Shown here piece after piece: positions 1 through 10,165 of a stretch of DNA of 64,000 bases. The position numbers and the translations under genes were made by a program. The notes beneath the pieces were generated by a model. It made no database searches and was not told where the DNA came from. It was given only the letters and a program-made list of their open reading frames with translations. This DNA comes from Syncephalastrum monosporum B8922 (taxonomy: Eukaryota; Mucoromycota; Mucoromycetes; Mucorales; Syncephalastraceae): positions 62,001 to 126,000 of the forward strand of contig JNEN01001231.1 of assembly GCA_000697355.1 (NCBI GenBank), in the 5' to 3' direction. Each line of letters begins with the position of its first letter. Positions within the stretch are counted from its first letter, which is position 1.

Positions 1-464
1 CGCAGCATAATCGCATACCGCCTCCATCACCACGACTCTCACCTTGCTCCACACGCATGACGCGTTCATTCGTGACGGTCAAGGAGGAAGGTCAAGGAGA
101 AAGCAAGAGGAGCAAGTTCAAAGGGTTCATGAAGAAATACGGTGCGGTCGGCGTGGGCGTCTATCTCGCGCTGAGCGTGCTCGACCTCAGTCTGACGATG
201 GCGGTCATTAGCGTCAAGGGCGCAGACCAGGTCAAAAAGACAGAAGACTACGCTTTAGAGAAAGTCAAGAGCTGGATAGGCCTGGAGCACACACGCGAAG
301 CGAGTCCAGACCATGGCGAGAAGCCGTCCCTGACCTCGTTGTTTGTAATTGCGTACGGCATACACAAGACCTTACTCTTGCCTTTGCGGCTTTCCATCCC
401 CGCTGCCGTCACTCCCGCCGTGGCTCGCTATCTTCGCGCACTTGGCTGGATCAGCAAGAGATAG
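1..464 (+). CDS. FAM210/DUF1279 mitochondrial-type membrane protein, 5' end possibly outside window
   Basis: The protein carries the DUF1279 (FAM210) pattern: KKYGAVGVGVYLALS followed by a hydrophobic stretch, then AYGIHKTLLLPLRL, a TPAVAR segment and a closing LGW before the stop at 462-464. Members are small mitochondrial inner-membrane proteins with two hydrophobic segments. The only internal ATG is at 57 and gives 135 residues. The frame stays open upstream to base 3 and encodes a Ser/Pro/Arg-rich stretch that would suit a mitochondrial presequence, so the real start may lie before base 1. No intron is needed in the visible part. The identification rests on consensus spacing of the two conserved blocks; the exact role in fungi is not established here. 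Confidence 0.75.
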   Translation, partial: QHNRIPPPSPRLSPCSTRMTRSFVTVKEEGQGESKRSKFKGFMKKYGAVGVGVYLALSVLDLSLTMAVISVKGADQVKKTEDYALEKVKSWIGLEHTREASPDHGEKPSLTSLFVIAYGIHKTLLLPLRLSIPAAVTPAVARYLRALGWISKR

Positions 465-699
465 CCTCTGTTGAATAAAAATTAGAAGATAGAACGAATC
501 ATATCTTTTTGTTCCCAGTGCAGGTGAAAGGTAGAACACCATGTACAGTACGTCACCATGGGAAGTTAATTGGGCAAGTGTTATACACATCAATGGATGA
601 GTCAGTTAGAATATGTGTGGCTTTGGCTGGGAATTTGGGCCCATTTTTGGCAGCTCTCCCTGTCGAACGTGTTCTTTCCCTTTTTTTTTCCAGCACACG
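465..699. other. Intergenic region, promoter of glycyl-tRNA synthetase
   Basis: A 235 bp gap between two genes in the same direction. It ends with a T-rich tract (681-689) just before the ATG of the synthetase. No coding signal was seen. Confidence 0.5.
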
Positions 700-2937
700 A
701 TGTCAGAGAAACCTTTTGATCGCGCCGCCCTTGAGCAGCTCGTGACCCAGCGCTTCTTCTACGCCCCGGCCTTCCAGATTTACGGCGGTAAGCTTCTTCT
801 ATTGAACTAGAAAAGAATACAATCTCATGCGTCTTGCAAGGTGTCGCTGGTTTCTATGACTATGGTCCGACGGGTTGTGCACTCATGAACAACATTATCA
901 ACGTGTGGCGCAACCACTTTGTCCTTGAGGAAGAAATGCTGGAGCTCGACACAACCATCATGAACACGCACGATGTCCTGAAGACCTCCGGTCACGTCGA
1001 CAAGTTTGCGGATTGGATGTGCAAGGATCTCAAGAACGGCGAGATCTTCCGTGCCGACCATCTCATTGAGGCTGTTCTCGAAGCCCGTCTCCAGGGCGAC
1101 CGTGAGGCCCGTGGTGCGGCTCAGGCCCCAGTTGTGGATGACAAGAAAAAGAAGACCAAGAAGAAGAAGGGTGCTGTCGTTGCGGTCGAGTTGCCCGAGG
1201 AAGAGCGCCAGGCCTACGAAGAGATCCTGGCCAAGGTACGAACCAAACGAAGGATGTGTGTCTATCCAAGTATGGGCTCTGATCCACGATTAGATTGACA
1301 ACTTTGGCGGTGAAGAGCTCGGCCAAATCATGCAGAAATACAACATCCGCTCGCCCGAGTCCGGCAACGAGCTCTCGCTTCCCCAGGAGTTCAACCTGAT
1401 GTTCGAGAGCAGCATTGGCCCCACTGGCCATCTCAAGGGGTAAGCGTCATAATTATGATGGCACTGGTGATGCGCGGCTTACACTGTTCCGTCTAGCTAC
1501 CTTCGTCCTGAGACGGCCCAGGGTCAGTTCCTCAACTTTAAGAAGCTCCTCGAGTTCAACAACAACAAGATGCCTTTTGCTTCGGCTCAGGTTGGCCGTG
1601 CCTTCCGTAACGAGATCAGCCCTCGCTCGGGTCTCCTGCGTGTGCGGTAAGTTTTTGTGTGCTTATGTGTGTGTGTCTGTAGGATACATGTTCTCACTAT
1701 GGCCTTTACAGCGAGTTCACGATGGCCGAGATTGAGCACTATGTCGATCCCCTTGACAAGAGCCACGCCGGTTTCGCTGACGTTAAGGATACCAAGATCA
1801 AGCTCCTTGCCAAGGATGTCCAGCTCTCGGGCAAGACCACCATCCAGGAGATGACCGTCGGTGAAGCTGTGGAAAAGAAGATCATCGATAACGAGACCTT
1901 GGGTTACTTCATTGCGCGTATCTACCAATTCTTGATCAAGATTGGTATCAAGGATGAGAAGCTGCGCTTCCGTCAGCACATGGACAACGAGATGGCCCAT
2001 TATGCCTGCGACTGCTGGGACGCTGAGATCCAGACGAGCTATGTAAGTAGAAGAGAAAAGAATGAGGTGTATCTATCCATGGCAGGGGGAGACTCACCTG
2101 TGTCTATTCAGGGCTGGATTGAATGCGTTGGCTGTGCCGATCGTTCGGCTTACGACTTGACGGTGCATTCGGTCCGCACCAAGGAGAAGCTTGTTGTGCG
2201 CGAGCAGCTGGCCGAGCCGGTCAAGGTTGAGCGCTGGCAGCTCGAGATCAACAAAAAGACGTTTGGTCCCAAGTTTAAGAAGGACGCCAAGGCTGTCGAG
2301 GAGTCGATGCTCGCCAACACGGACGAGTGCTTCGAGCGCCTGGCCAAGGACCTCGAGACCACCGGTGTGTCCAAGGTTGAGGCGAACGGTACCACCTATG
2401 AAGTCTCCAAGGACGATGTCAAGGTCGAGCGCGTCACTGTGACTGAGCACGGTAAGTACATCTATATACATATTTATTCTTTGAAGAACATCCGACTTAC
2501 ATGGAGTAGTCCGTGAATACACTCCCAACGTCATTGAGCCTTCGTTCGGTGTGGGTCGTATCCTGTATTCCCTGTTGGAGCACAGCTGGTGGGTGCGTGA
2601 GGAAGACGAGGCCCGCAACGTGCTCTCCTTCCCTCCCTCGGTCGCACCCTTCAAGTGCTGCATCCTGCCCTTGTCCAACCATGAGAGCTTTGCGCCCTTT
2701 GTCAAGAAGTTCTCGCGCGAGCTGCGCAAGAACGGCGTCTCGACCCGCACTGACGACAGTTCGACCTCGATCGGCCGTCGCTATGCCCGCTATGACGAGC
2801 TCGGTATCCCGTACGCCATCACGATCGATTTCCAAACCGTGGATGACAACACAGTTACCCTGCGTATGCGTGATTCGACCAAGCAGATCCGTGATACGTT
2901 CGAGAACATCCTCAAGATCCTCAAGGAGGAGCAGTAA
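700..2937 (+). CDS. GRS1: Glycyl-tRNA synthetase (class II, eukaryotic type)
   Basis: Charges tRNA-Gly with glycine in the cytosol and, in many fungi, also in mitochondria. Seven exons join in frame: 700-787, 841-1235, 1294-1439, 1497-1646, 1712-2042, 2112-2451 and 2510-2937, giving 625 residues, normal for the family. Visible marks are the N-terminal [15 protein letters not shown] block, a Lys-rich insertion (about residues 130-145), class II motif 2 ([21 protein letters not shown]), the CDCWDAE and [12 protein letters not shown] blocks, and the C-terminal anticodon-binding domain starting near [10 protein letters not shown]. All six introns are GT-AG and 53-69 bp long. No clear mitochondrial presequence follows the chosen ATG, and a longer form from an upstream start was not seen. 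Confidence 0.97.
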
Positions 2938-3302
2938 TTCGTTGATGGTCTACAGTATTTGTGTCTCCAAAAACAAACAAAATGTTCAATTCCCGCCATT
3001 CATGCATTTGACTCATGGATCTATCCTATACACACATATGCATATGTACTTTGTTTGATTTGCTCGCTCGAGTATTTGGTTTCAGGGCATGTTTCGTCTT
3101 ATGGATACGAATACCTGGAAAAGAACGTGAAGATAGACATGGCCTTTGTGGGAGCTCACCTGATACGTAAGATGATGGATGTCTTTCTATGCATATACTG
3201 CGGAGTGGCTTGTTTTTATGTCTGAAAGTGTTCGATTCGTTTCTGGCCTCTCGCTTATTAACTCCTCCTCCTTCTACTTTCCCACAACGAGTCATATACA
3301 CA
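2938..3302. other. Intergenic region GRS1-SBDS
   Basis: A 365 bp gap between two genes on the same strand. It should hold the 3' UTR of the synthetase and the promoter of SBDS. Short open frames here have no recognisable protein features. Confidence 0.5.
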
Positions 3303-4316
3303 ATGGTCATTCAACAGCCCAACACACAAATCAAGCAAGTTGAAAGCGAGCCTTGAGTCGACATGCGCTAATTTGACCCTACAGATTGACGAACGTCTCT
3401 GTCGTCCGATTACGAAAGGCCGGCAAGCGTTTCGAGCTGGCGTGCTACAAGAACAAAGTCATGGAATGGCGCTCCAATGTGTGAGTCTCCGAAACGGCAG
3501 CTTAGCGAACCGCCTAATAACAATAGACTCAAGGGAGACCGACCTCGATGAAGTTCTCCAGATTCACAATGTGTTCATCAATGTCTCCAAAGGTCAGGTG
3601 GCGAGCAAAGACGATCTCAACAAGTGTTTCAAGACAGACGACGTCGATAAAGTGATTCAAGAGGTAATATCTGGAAGCAGCGCAGACAGGTGTGTTACTC
3701 AACGGCGTATGATGATACAGATCTTGAAGAAGGGCGAATTGCAAGTAGCAGAAAAGGAGCGCAGCAACCAACTGGAGTCGATGTGGCGTGATATCGCCAC
3801 AATCGTGACCGATCACTGCGTCAACCCACAGACGAAGCGACCTTACACGGTCACCATGATTGAAAAAGCCATGCAAGAACTGCACCTGAGCGTCAACCCG
3901 AAACGTAGTAGCAAGTCCCAAGCCTTGGATGTCATCAAGCAGTTGCAGGAGAAGCAGATCCTGCCCATCCAGCGTGCGCAGATGCGAGTGCGTGTCACTC
4001 TTCCTCAGTCAAAAGAAACCAAGAAACTGCGCGAGAAGTTGGTGCCACTGGTGACCTCGGTTGAAGATGAAGAATTCGAGGGTGAATATGAACTGGTACG
4101 GAAAAAGAAAGCGTGTGTATTTTATGGTATTCTGAGGTTTGTAACACGCATGTATGTTGTATATATATATATATATATATATTCATATAGATTGCCTTGG
4201 TCGATCCTGGCAAATACCGCGAGATCAACGACTTGCTTCAGGCCGAGACAAAGGGTAAAGGACAGTTGGAGATTATGAACCTTCGCGAGAAGGAGGAGGG
4301 CGATGAAAAGTTCTAA
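3303..4316 (+). CDS. SDO1: Ribosome maturation factor SBDS/Sdo1
   Basis: SBDS works with the GTPase Efl1 to release Tif6/eIF6 from pre-60S subunits. Five exons join in frame (3303-3334, 3385-3480, 3534-3663, 3721-4095, 4191-4316) to give 252 residues, the normal length. Visible marks are the N-terminal FYSH domain ([19 protein letters not shown], then [19 protein letters not shown]), [19 protein letters not shown] in the middle, and a C-terminus ending GDEKF. Intron 1 (3335-3384) uses a GC donor (GCAAGT); the nearby GT at 3339 gives the wrong frame. The 3534 acceptor was chosen because it restores WRSNVETDLDE. Intron 4 holds a TA repeat. The stop codon overlaps that of the convergent MON1 gene. 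Confidence 0.96.
3335..3384 (+). other. GC-AG intron in SBDS
   Basis: The 50 bp intron starts GCAAGT and ends ACAG. It joins ...CAA ATC AA to A TTG ACG AAC, restoring the family's QI(K/R)LTNV sequence. No GT donor gives an open frame. Confidence 0.85.
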
Positions 4317-6324
4317 AAAACCGGCGAGTCGAGAATAAAAAGTGATTCCTCATTTTTCTTGATCCACCGCAGCAACTGGTTCGAGCTCGAGATCATCATT
4401 TGCTTGGAGGTGCCGGCACCAAACACAACATAGAGCTCAAACGACGATGTGATCTAATATTGGATGAATACACAGGCAATCACTCCAATATCGTTCCCAT
4501 GTCTGCCTTACCCATCCCAAAAGGACCTCGTTGTCGCCTTCGTAATAATACAATTTCAGTGGTCGCGTCCGACAGTGCATGCGATTATAGACATGCAGAT
4601 AGAGTCGGTACAATCGCTTCTGGTCTGCATCATTTGCATAAGGACCTGTAAAGTCCGGACAAGTGAATTGGACGTGCGTCTTGGATTTGTACAAGAAGTG
4701 AAGCAGCGCGGGTGCGCCAATGTCGTCTATCATGCATCGTGTCAGATCCATCCACTAGAAACCTACACGCGGCTCTTTACCTATTCTATACAATTTGTCT
4801 GCTGCTTCGGCTATTTGGGGGAGGACCTCCTGCTTCTTGAGCGACTAGTAAAGTGTTTAAGTGAGCCAGCAAAAGCATGAACCTTTTTCTATCACTTACA
4901 TCAACAATGTCGGTCTTCCAGTCGCTCAATTCGAAGAACTTGTCCTTGTCTGTGCTGATCATGACCACCGACACATTCTTTTCGATATAGCATATATAGG
5001 CGTGCAGAAAACCTTTTGAATTGAATTTGGGTAGGCAAAGCGGCGTCCATGATTCAGCGGTATGAAATGTGGTTGATCCCGTCAACATGTTGAAAAGCAA
5101 ATGCAGATCTAAACAAAGGGGTTATATATAGAAGAACCGTAGCGCAGCTGTTTGTTACTTACCGGAAGGATGGAGACTATGCTTGCGTGGCCGCAAAAGC
5201 GTCACTAACCGGCCTTTGGCAACGATCATAGCATACAATAGGTTCTAAAACAAATTCAATCAGTCAGGCGTGATCCCTTCTCTGTTATACTGGTGTTGGC
5301 TTGCCTTGACGCGGCCCTTGCTGAGAATCGATCCGGCCTGGTCCCGTGCAGACCGGCTGAGTCGGAGACATTGCAGTGCACTCAGCATGAAACTGTGATC
5401 CTTGTTGAACAGTGTCGACAGACTGTCCAGAAAAACCTCGGTACCTTCACGGGAGCATCAGCTATCACGCCATCCTCCGATGCGCTTGTTTTCTGTTTCT
5501 TACCACCCAGCAAACGGCGTAGGTCAAAGTTGACACGTTGCTCAAAGATGCGTGTCAGCTGAACGCTGGTCAGGACACTGAGGATTTGGTTGTGGAGGTA
5601 TAACAGTTGGTCTCTGAGCTAACAAAGAAGGTTAATCTGAGTCCCACTCTTTCGGGCGCAAAGAACGCGATGTAAAACCTGTCCATCGGATTCGCCTGTT
5701 CTTGATACAGCGACATAATAGAGCGGCTCTTTGAGGAGGAAAACAAAGTTGTGTTCGCCTGCATGAATGGATCTTTTTTGTCACATTAATATAAGTCATG
5801 GGATCAGGATTCGTCCTACTTTATGGTATCATCGCTGTCCTGGAAGAAGGATATAATCGCTTGTATAACACCCATCAAAGAAGATATTCGTGATTCATCG
5901 CCATATCTTTTTTTATTATTATTATCATTATTCGAAGCATCCATCAGTATGTGATAAGACGTACCTCGTCCAGATCGGTTTTCCTGCGCTGCTCAAGATA
6001 AAGAAATGCTTCTTGTGCTGGAACCAACTAGAAGACGTGGTGTCTAACAAAGGGAGACAATGAACGAACCGTAGGAGATAAAAACCGAGCGATAATTTGA
6101 ATCCAACCCTCTGTTTTCGATTTGCCAGACTTAGGCGGCGAGATAACCGAGCTTCTCGAGCCCTGTCGTCGCAGTTTGTTGTAGCTTTTGACGGGATCGC
6201 TCATGTTGGAGTTGGAAGAATAAGAGGAATCGTACGAAGAAGACTTGATTTCGGTGGCTGAGGTGTCGTCAGAAGAGCAAGTACTGGGTGAAGGTCTCTG
6301 CTGAATTACGACAGGAGCTGGCAT
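4313..6324 (-). CDS. MON1: Vacuolar fusion protein MON1
   Basis: Mon1 pairs with Ccz1 as the guanine-nucleotide exchange factor that swaps Rab5 for Rab7 on late endosomes and vacuoles. Eleven exons were reconstructed from 6324 down to 4313 and give 482 residues. After a Ser-rich N-terminus come the three longin-like blocks: [116 protein letters not shown]; and the ending [15 protein letters not shown]. Exons are 6324-6086, 6027-5965, 5906-5820, 5772-5679, 5618-5504, 5444-5305, 5244-5163, 5108-4900, 4844-4781, 4726-4512 and 4453-4313. The first donor (GTTTTT) is weak, and the intron at 5304-5245 uses a GC donor. The stop overlaps the SBDS stop by four bases. Confidence 0.94.
5245..5304 (-). 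other. GC-AG intron in MON1
   Basis: The donor reads AAG|GCAAGC and the acceptor TTTTAG on the minus strand. Using GC keeps the residues GRVK before [14 protein letters not shown] six bases upstream would also stay in frame but would drop V-K, which the family keeps. Confidence 0.7.
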
Positions 6325-7319
6325 ATGTCAGGAGAAGAAGACTACGGGAGAGGGTCGATGCTTTTTTTCGTACAGTCTATATGTAAAAGACGGCAAGAGG
6401 ACAAGAAATACGAAACGAGTGCGAAATCCGCAAATGATGTCAGTCCCCGCTCCCCGATTTGTAGGTTTCTAATCAAGTAAATAACGCGTCCACAAAATCA
6501 TCATGCATTAAGTGGTGTGGTGTAGGATAGGACAAAGTTTGAGGGGTGAAGTATTGTGACCTTGGGCAGTGCGAAACCCGCGACTATAAAAGTCGCCAAC
6601 GGGTGTGGCGGCTGTTCCTACACCTCCTTGAGTACAGACCTTTTTGCTTCTTCCAGCACACGCGACCACCATCATGTCTTGCTTTGCAAATTGCTCCAGC
6701 AAGTCAGCACAAAACCTACAAGGTGCATATTAGAATCGGGAAGCATTATCTTCTCTAGCAATTGAGGTGCTGCACAGATACACTGTGAGAAGCTCCCCTT
6801 TCACGATACTTGTAATATTATGGCATGTCTAACACAATGCAGGTCGGGAGTATTCCCCTTTCATCGTGAGTATTCGTGGTAGAACACAGAAGTACATACA
6901 GCAGGTGTCAATTCGAGAAGCTAAGGCTCATTTTTGAAGGCATGTAGAAGAAAAACTGTCATCCATTCTGGAGAAAGAGACCCCACTGTTGTGCTTGGCT
7001 ATTTCACACACACAACGCCAAGATTTGGTTCGATCAAGAGGAGAGGAGACAATTTACTGCTATCGCTGGAGAATGAACCTGCTGCCTACGTCTATGGCGG
7101 CATTATTTAGGGCATCCCACCAATCAGATCTGAGGGACAGGTGAAACTCTTCTTCAAGCTTTAAGCTTCTTCCGCCCCTCTTTCTAATCTTTACACACCA
7201 AAGTTGACAAGAATGGCGAGAAAGATGGTATTGAAACTGCCCGGCCTCACTTGAAGGTAAATTCTGTCCACTATAGTAGTTCGCTCGAGTCGCAAAAATA
7301 CTTAAAGACTGGGAGCAGC
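6325..7319. other. Gene-poor region upstream of MON1
   Basis: Contains the MON1 promoter. On the plus strand a TATAAAAG box at about 6585 precedes a very short ATG frame at 6674 with two cysteines (MSCFANCSSKS); nothing longer could be supported. The rest shows no gene. Confidence 0.4.
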
Positions 7320-8200
7320 AACCATGCAACAAATGCTGCGGCAGATGCAACTGCAACACAAAGAAAGTGAATTTCAAGTCGATCAAGACGGTACCACTGG
7401 AGCTCTATAGAAACGACCGCTTCCTCGCTGCTGTCAAAGCGTGGCTGCTCTCATTGGATAAACATCTTGGCTTACATCCATCACTTCACGATCAACAACG
7501 CGTAGAAGACGCGACTACGCTTGTTCGAGGCCAGGCCGCGATATGGTGGTAACAAGTGGAAAAGGACTTCCATACACCACTGCCGCCCAAGTGGGAAGAG
7601 TTCAAGGTGGCTTTCCGTGAAGTATTCAAACCTGCAGACGCCAGCCAGCTTGCCAGGCAGCGATTTCAAAGGCTGCAGCGGATCACCGTCAACCATTCGC
7701 CAGTACATCGCTGAGTCTCGTGACACTATGCGGGATTTAACCCAAATGACCGATGAAGACCTGAACAAGAAAACACTAATAACAATGTACAAAGGTATGC
7801 AACTATTTTAAATTGAGACTGGGATGCAACTCACCAGTTTGTTCGAGGTCTCCAGTACGAGACACACTTGCAGTCCCTCCTCAAGGCTACCGCCAACCTC
7901 ACCGAGGCTTACAATGCAGTCGGATTCATTGAAGCTGCGTAGGAATGCGCCTAGGGCATGTCTGGGATGTTCCCATGGACCTGGACGCAACCCAACTACG
8001 GCTGCGAGAGGATTGGAAACCTCGCGGCGGTGCTCGGCAATTAGCTTCTTATACGCGAGACTCAGGCAACAGAAGGCAACAGAAGGCAGAAGGATCGTTG
8101 ATGTAACTGCGGTAGCATCGAGCACATAGCTCGCGAGAGCCTTTCCCCTCCGTCTCCACGCTTTGACTCGTCTCAGCGCTCCCCAAGGCCTGGTTAAGGC
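7320..8200 (+). pseudogene. Decayed Ty3/gypsy-type retrotransposon gag
   Basis: Fragments of a gag protein lie in shifting plus-strand frames with stops between them. About 7400-7550 encodes FLAAVKAWLLSLDKHLG followed by LVRGQAAIWW. About 7557-7680 continues with WEEFKVAFREVFKPADASQ and LARQRFQRLQ, and 7838-7940 encodes FVRGLQYETHLQSLL. These are the usual order of gag helices. The segment MDLDATQLR (7975) and a damaged CCHC zinc knuckle near 8099 (C-N-CGSIEHIARE with the last Cys changed to Ser) close the domain. No protease or integrase was found next to it. It cannot encode an intact protein. Confidence 0.7.
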
Positions 8201-8377
8201 AACCGCTCAAAAGACCAAGCGCGGCGGTTTGAGGGAACTCCCACACACGCAAGCAAACCCCTTGAGTGGGACGCATCAAGACCGCGAGTTTCCTGAAGCG
8301 GACCTCATCGAGCTGTCTGAGCCCGACCGGACCTAGCAAGGAGCTTCAAGATAGGCTAGCTAGAGACATGGACCACT

Positions 8378-8734
8378 TTGAATCTGCTAGACCGAGATCC
8401 ACATCTGCTCCAAAACAATCCGGCGACCGCAATTTCGGAGATTGACTACGTGTGCAGGAGTGACACGAGTCAAGAAGCAGCTAGGCAAAGCGAAAAAGAC
8501 GTAGCCAACAACTACTTCTGGCACGATTTTGCCACTGTAATGCGCAAACGACAAAGGGCTCAATCCAGGTTGGAATCAAGCGTCTCGAGTATTCAAACCT
8601 CGCTGATGGCGCAGCACTCCCAAGAACTCGAAGGATCGTCGATGGACACCAAACGGCCGCAGGAATATTCGTCGGCTCCAAAAAACAGTAGCCGCACGGA
8701 TAAATTATACGCTCAGGGGATCAAAAGAATATAA
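8378..8734 (+). pseudogene. Fragment of a repetitive hypothetical gene family, copy 1
   Basis: An open stretch of 118 codons begins with NLLDRDPHLLQNNPATAISEID, which is repeated in diverged form about 930 bp downstream (NLLDQGPHLLQDKPAIIVSEMD). The Ser-Glu-(Ile/Met)-Asp motif matches what I remember as the core of a repetitive, unnamed Mucorales protein family. The copy is truncated. It is followed by a 57 bp direct repeat (8691-8700 against 8748-8757 and flanks). Function unknown. Confidence 0.45.
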
Positions 8735-8747
8735 CATATTGGGTGCA

Positions 8748-10165
8748 GCCGTGCGGATAAGCTATACGCCCGGGAGATCAAGAAACGATCTGTAGACGAA
8801 TCGCGGCAAATATTTGAAGCTTCGTCTACTGAACTGCCCAACGATGCAGTGACATCAACATCCTCCTCGTCCACCGTCGATACCAATGCGACGCTTTCAC
8901 CTCCCGCTGAACTAATCGAGTCGGATGGTGTCATATGCGGCAGCGCGCTACTTTCCATCGCGACTGTCAACGAACGAAAAGCAACATTTCTGCACGACGA
9001 ATACAAGCGCGGCAATCCGTTGTCACCGCGACAGCGCAAAAATCATGTCCAATGGGTTGTCGTCGATCTTGGACCTGGGTGATCATTCGTACACTCCCCA
9101 ACAGAAGCTTTTCGCCGCAACGGAATGGCAACAGATCAGTGAGCTGTTACAAAGCAAACATGCGATTCGACACACGTTCTCTTTGGATCCTGTCTAAGGC
9201 CATCGATGCCACGTTGAACAAAACTTCCAACATCAAAATGGGACTTCTGTACCTGTACAAAATCTATGGCAAGCACCACTCGACCGGTCTCATGCCTGCT
9301 CTCCAGATCTTCGAGCACATGTTGAATCTACTAGACCAAGGTCCCCATCTGCTCCAAGACAAGCCGGCGATCATAGTTTCGGAGATGGACTACGTGGCGT
9401 ACATCTGGGTTCCTCTGTTTAGGAAGCTGTTCCATGCAGGAACGAACGCGTAAATCCGAACTGGTGAGCCAGTATTCCACTTTTCAGCCGACTGCAACCG
9501 CCAAGGCGTTCAAGGCATTCATCGATCCGTGGTAAAGGGTGCGAATTGCGCTTGGTGACTTGGTTGATAGCACGGTAGTCAATGCACAGTCGCATAGTAC
9601 CGTCTTTCTTGCGTACGAACAATACAGGGGCCCCCCAGGGCGAACTACTCGGCCGGATCAGGCGCAGATCCAACAGTTCGGCAAGCTGTTTACGGAGCTC
9701 ATCTAGCTCGAGGGGACTCATCTTGAACGGATGTCTGCTTATGGGTGCAGCATCACCGGTGTCGATAACGTGTTCGACGGGTCGATCCGGGCCACGTCTC
9801 TACCCTGGTGCGTCCAAGGTGAGGGGCTTCAAATCAATCTGAGATTGTTGTCCGTCAAGCTGATGTGGATTTTGACGTATGCTCCACCGAAGCCTGCTGT
9901 TACGACGCCAAGGACGACAAGATCGTTGCAGACGAGGGCAAGCTGCACCGCGTCAAGGACGATCTTGATACTATGTTGTCTTTGGTACAACACGTGCGCA
10001 GCTACACAGCTTGGGGAGTCCAAATAATGGGTTCGTTATGCCTCATACATTCTATCTGATTGAGGCCTCTATGTCGCCATACCTCGTTTCGACATCACGT
10101 TACCGAGGACCACCGCCGACTTGATCCATGTCGAAGATACAATGGCGAATTTCTCACATTTCGCC
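8748..10165 (+). pseudogene. Decayed member of repetitive hypothetical family, copy 2, split by RT insertion
   Basis: Plus-strand fragments follow the order expected of one protein: a Ser/Thr-rich N-terminus with SPPAELIESDGVI (about 8896), HVQWVVVDLGPG, then SLDPVSKAID, KMGLLYLYKIYGKHHSTGLM, and [18 protein letters not shown] to about 9432. An antisense reverse-transcriptase fragment then interrupts it. After it come VDFDVCSTEACCYDAKDDKI (about 9862), LHRVKDDLDTMLSLV, a tryptophan block (AWGVQIMG) and IPRFDITLPRTTADLIHVED (about 10082-10141). Stops and frameshifts occur between the pieces. I recognise the block order from memory only; the family has no function I can name. Confidence 0.5.
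9430..9790 (-). pseudogene. Ty3/gypsy reverse-transcriptase fragment, antisense insertion
   Basis: The minus strand encodes [20 protein letters not shown], then [40 protein letters not shown] and [20 protein letters not shown], the N-terminal fingers/palm of a gypsy RT. It stops just after LERLGGCSR: the expected F-x-KLDL strand with the first catalytic Asp is missing and the text jumps to KSGI, so there is an internal deletion. No YxDD block, RNase H or integrase follows. It lies inside decayed family copy 2, in the opposite direction. Confidence 0.85.

Noticed and set aside
4140..4190. TA repeat as an independent feature
   Set aside because: It is a short dinucleotide tract inside SBDS intron 4; noted with the gene.
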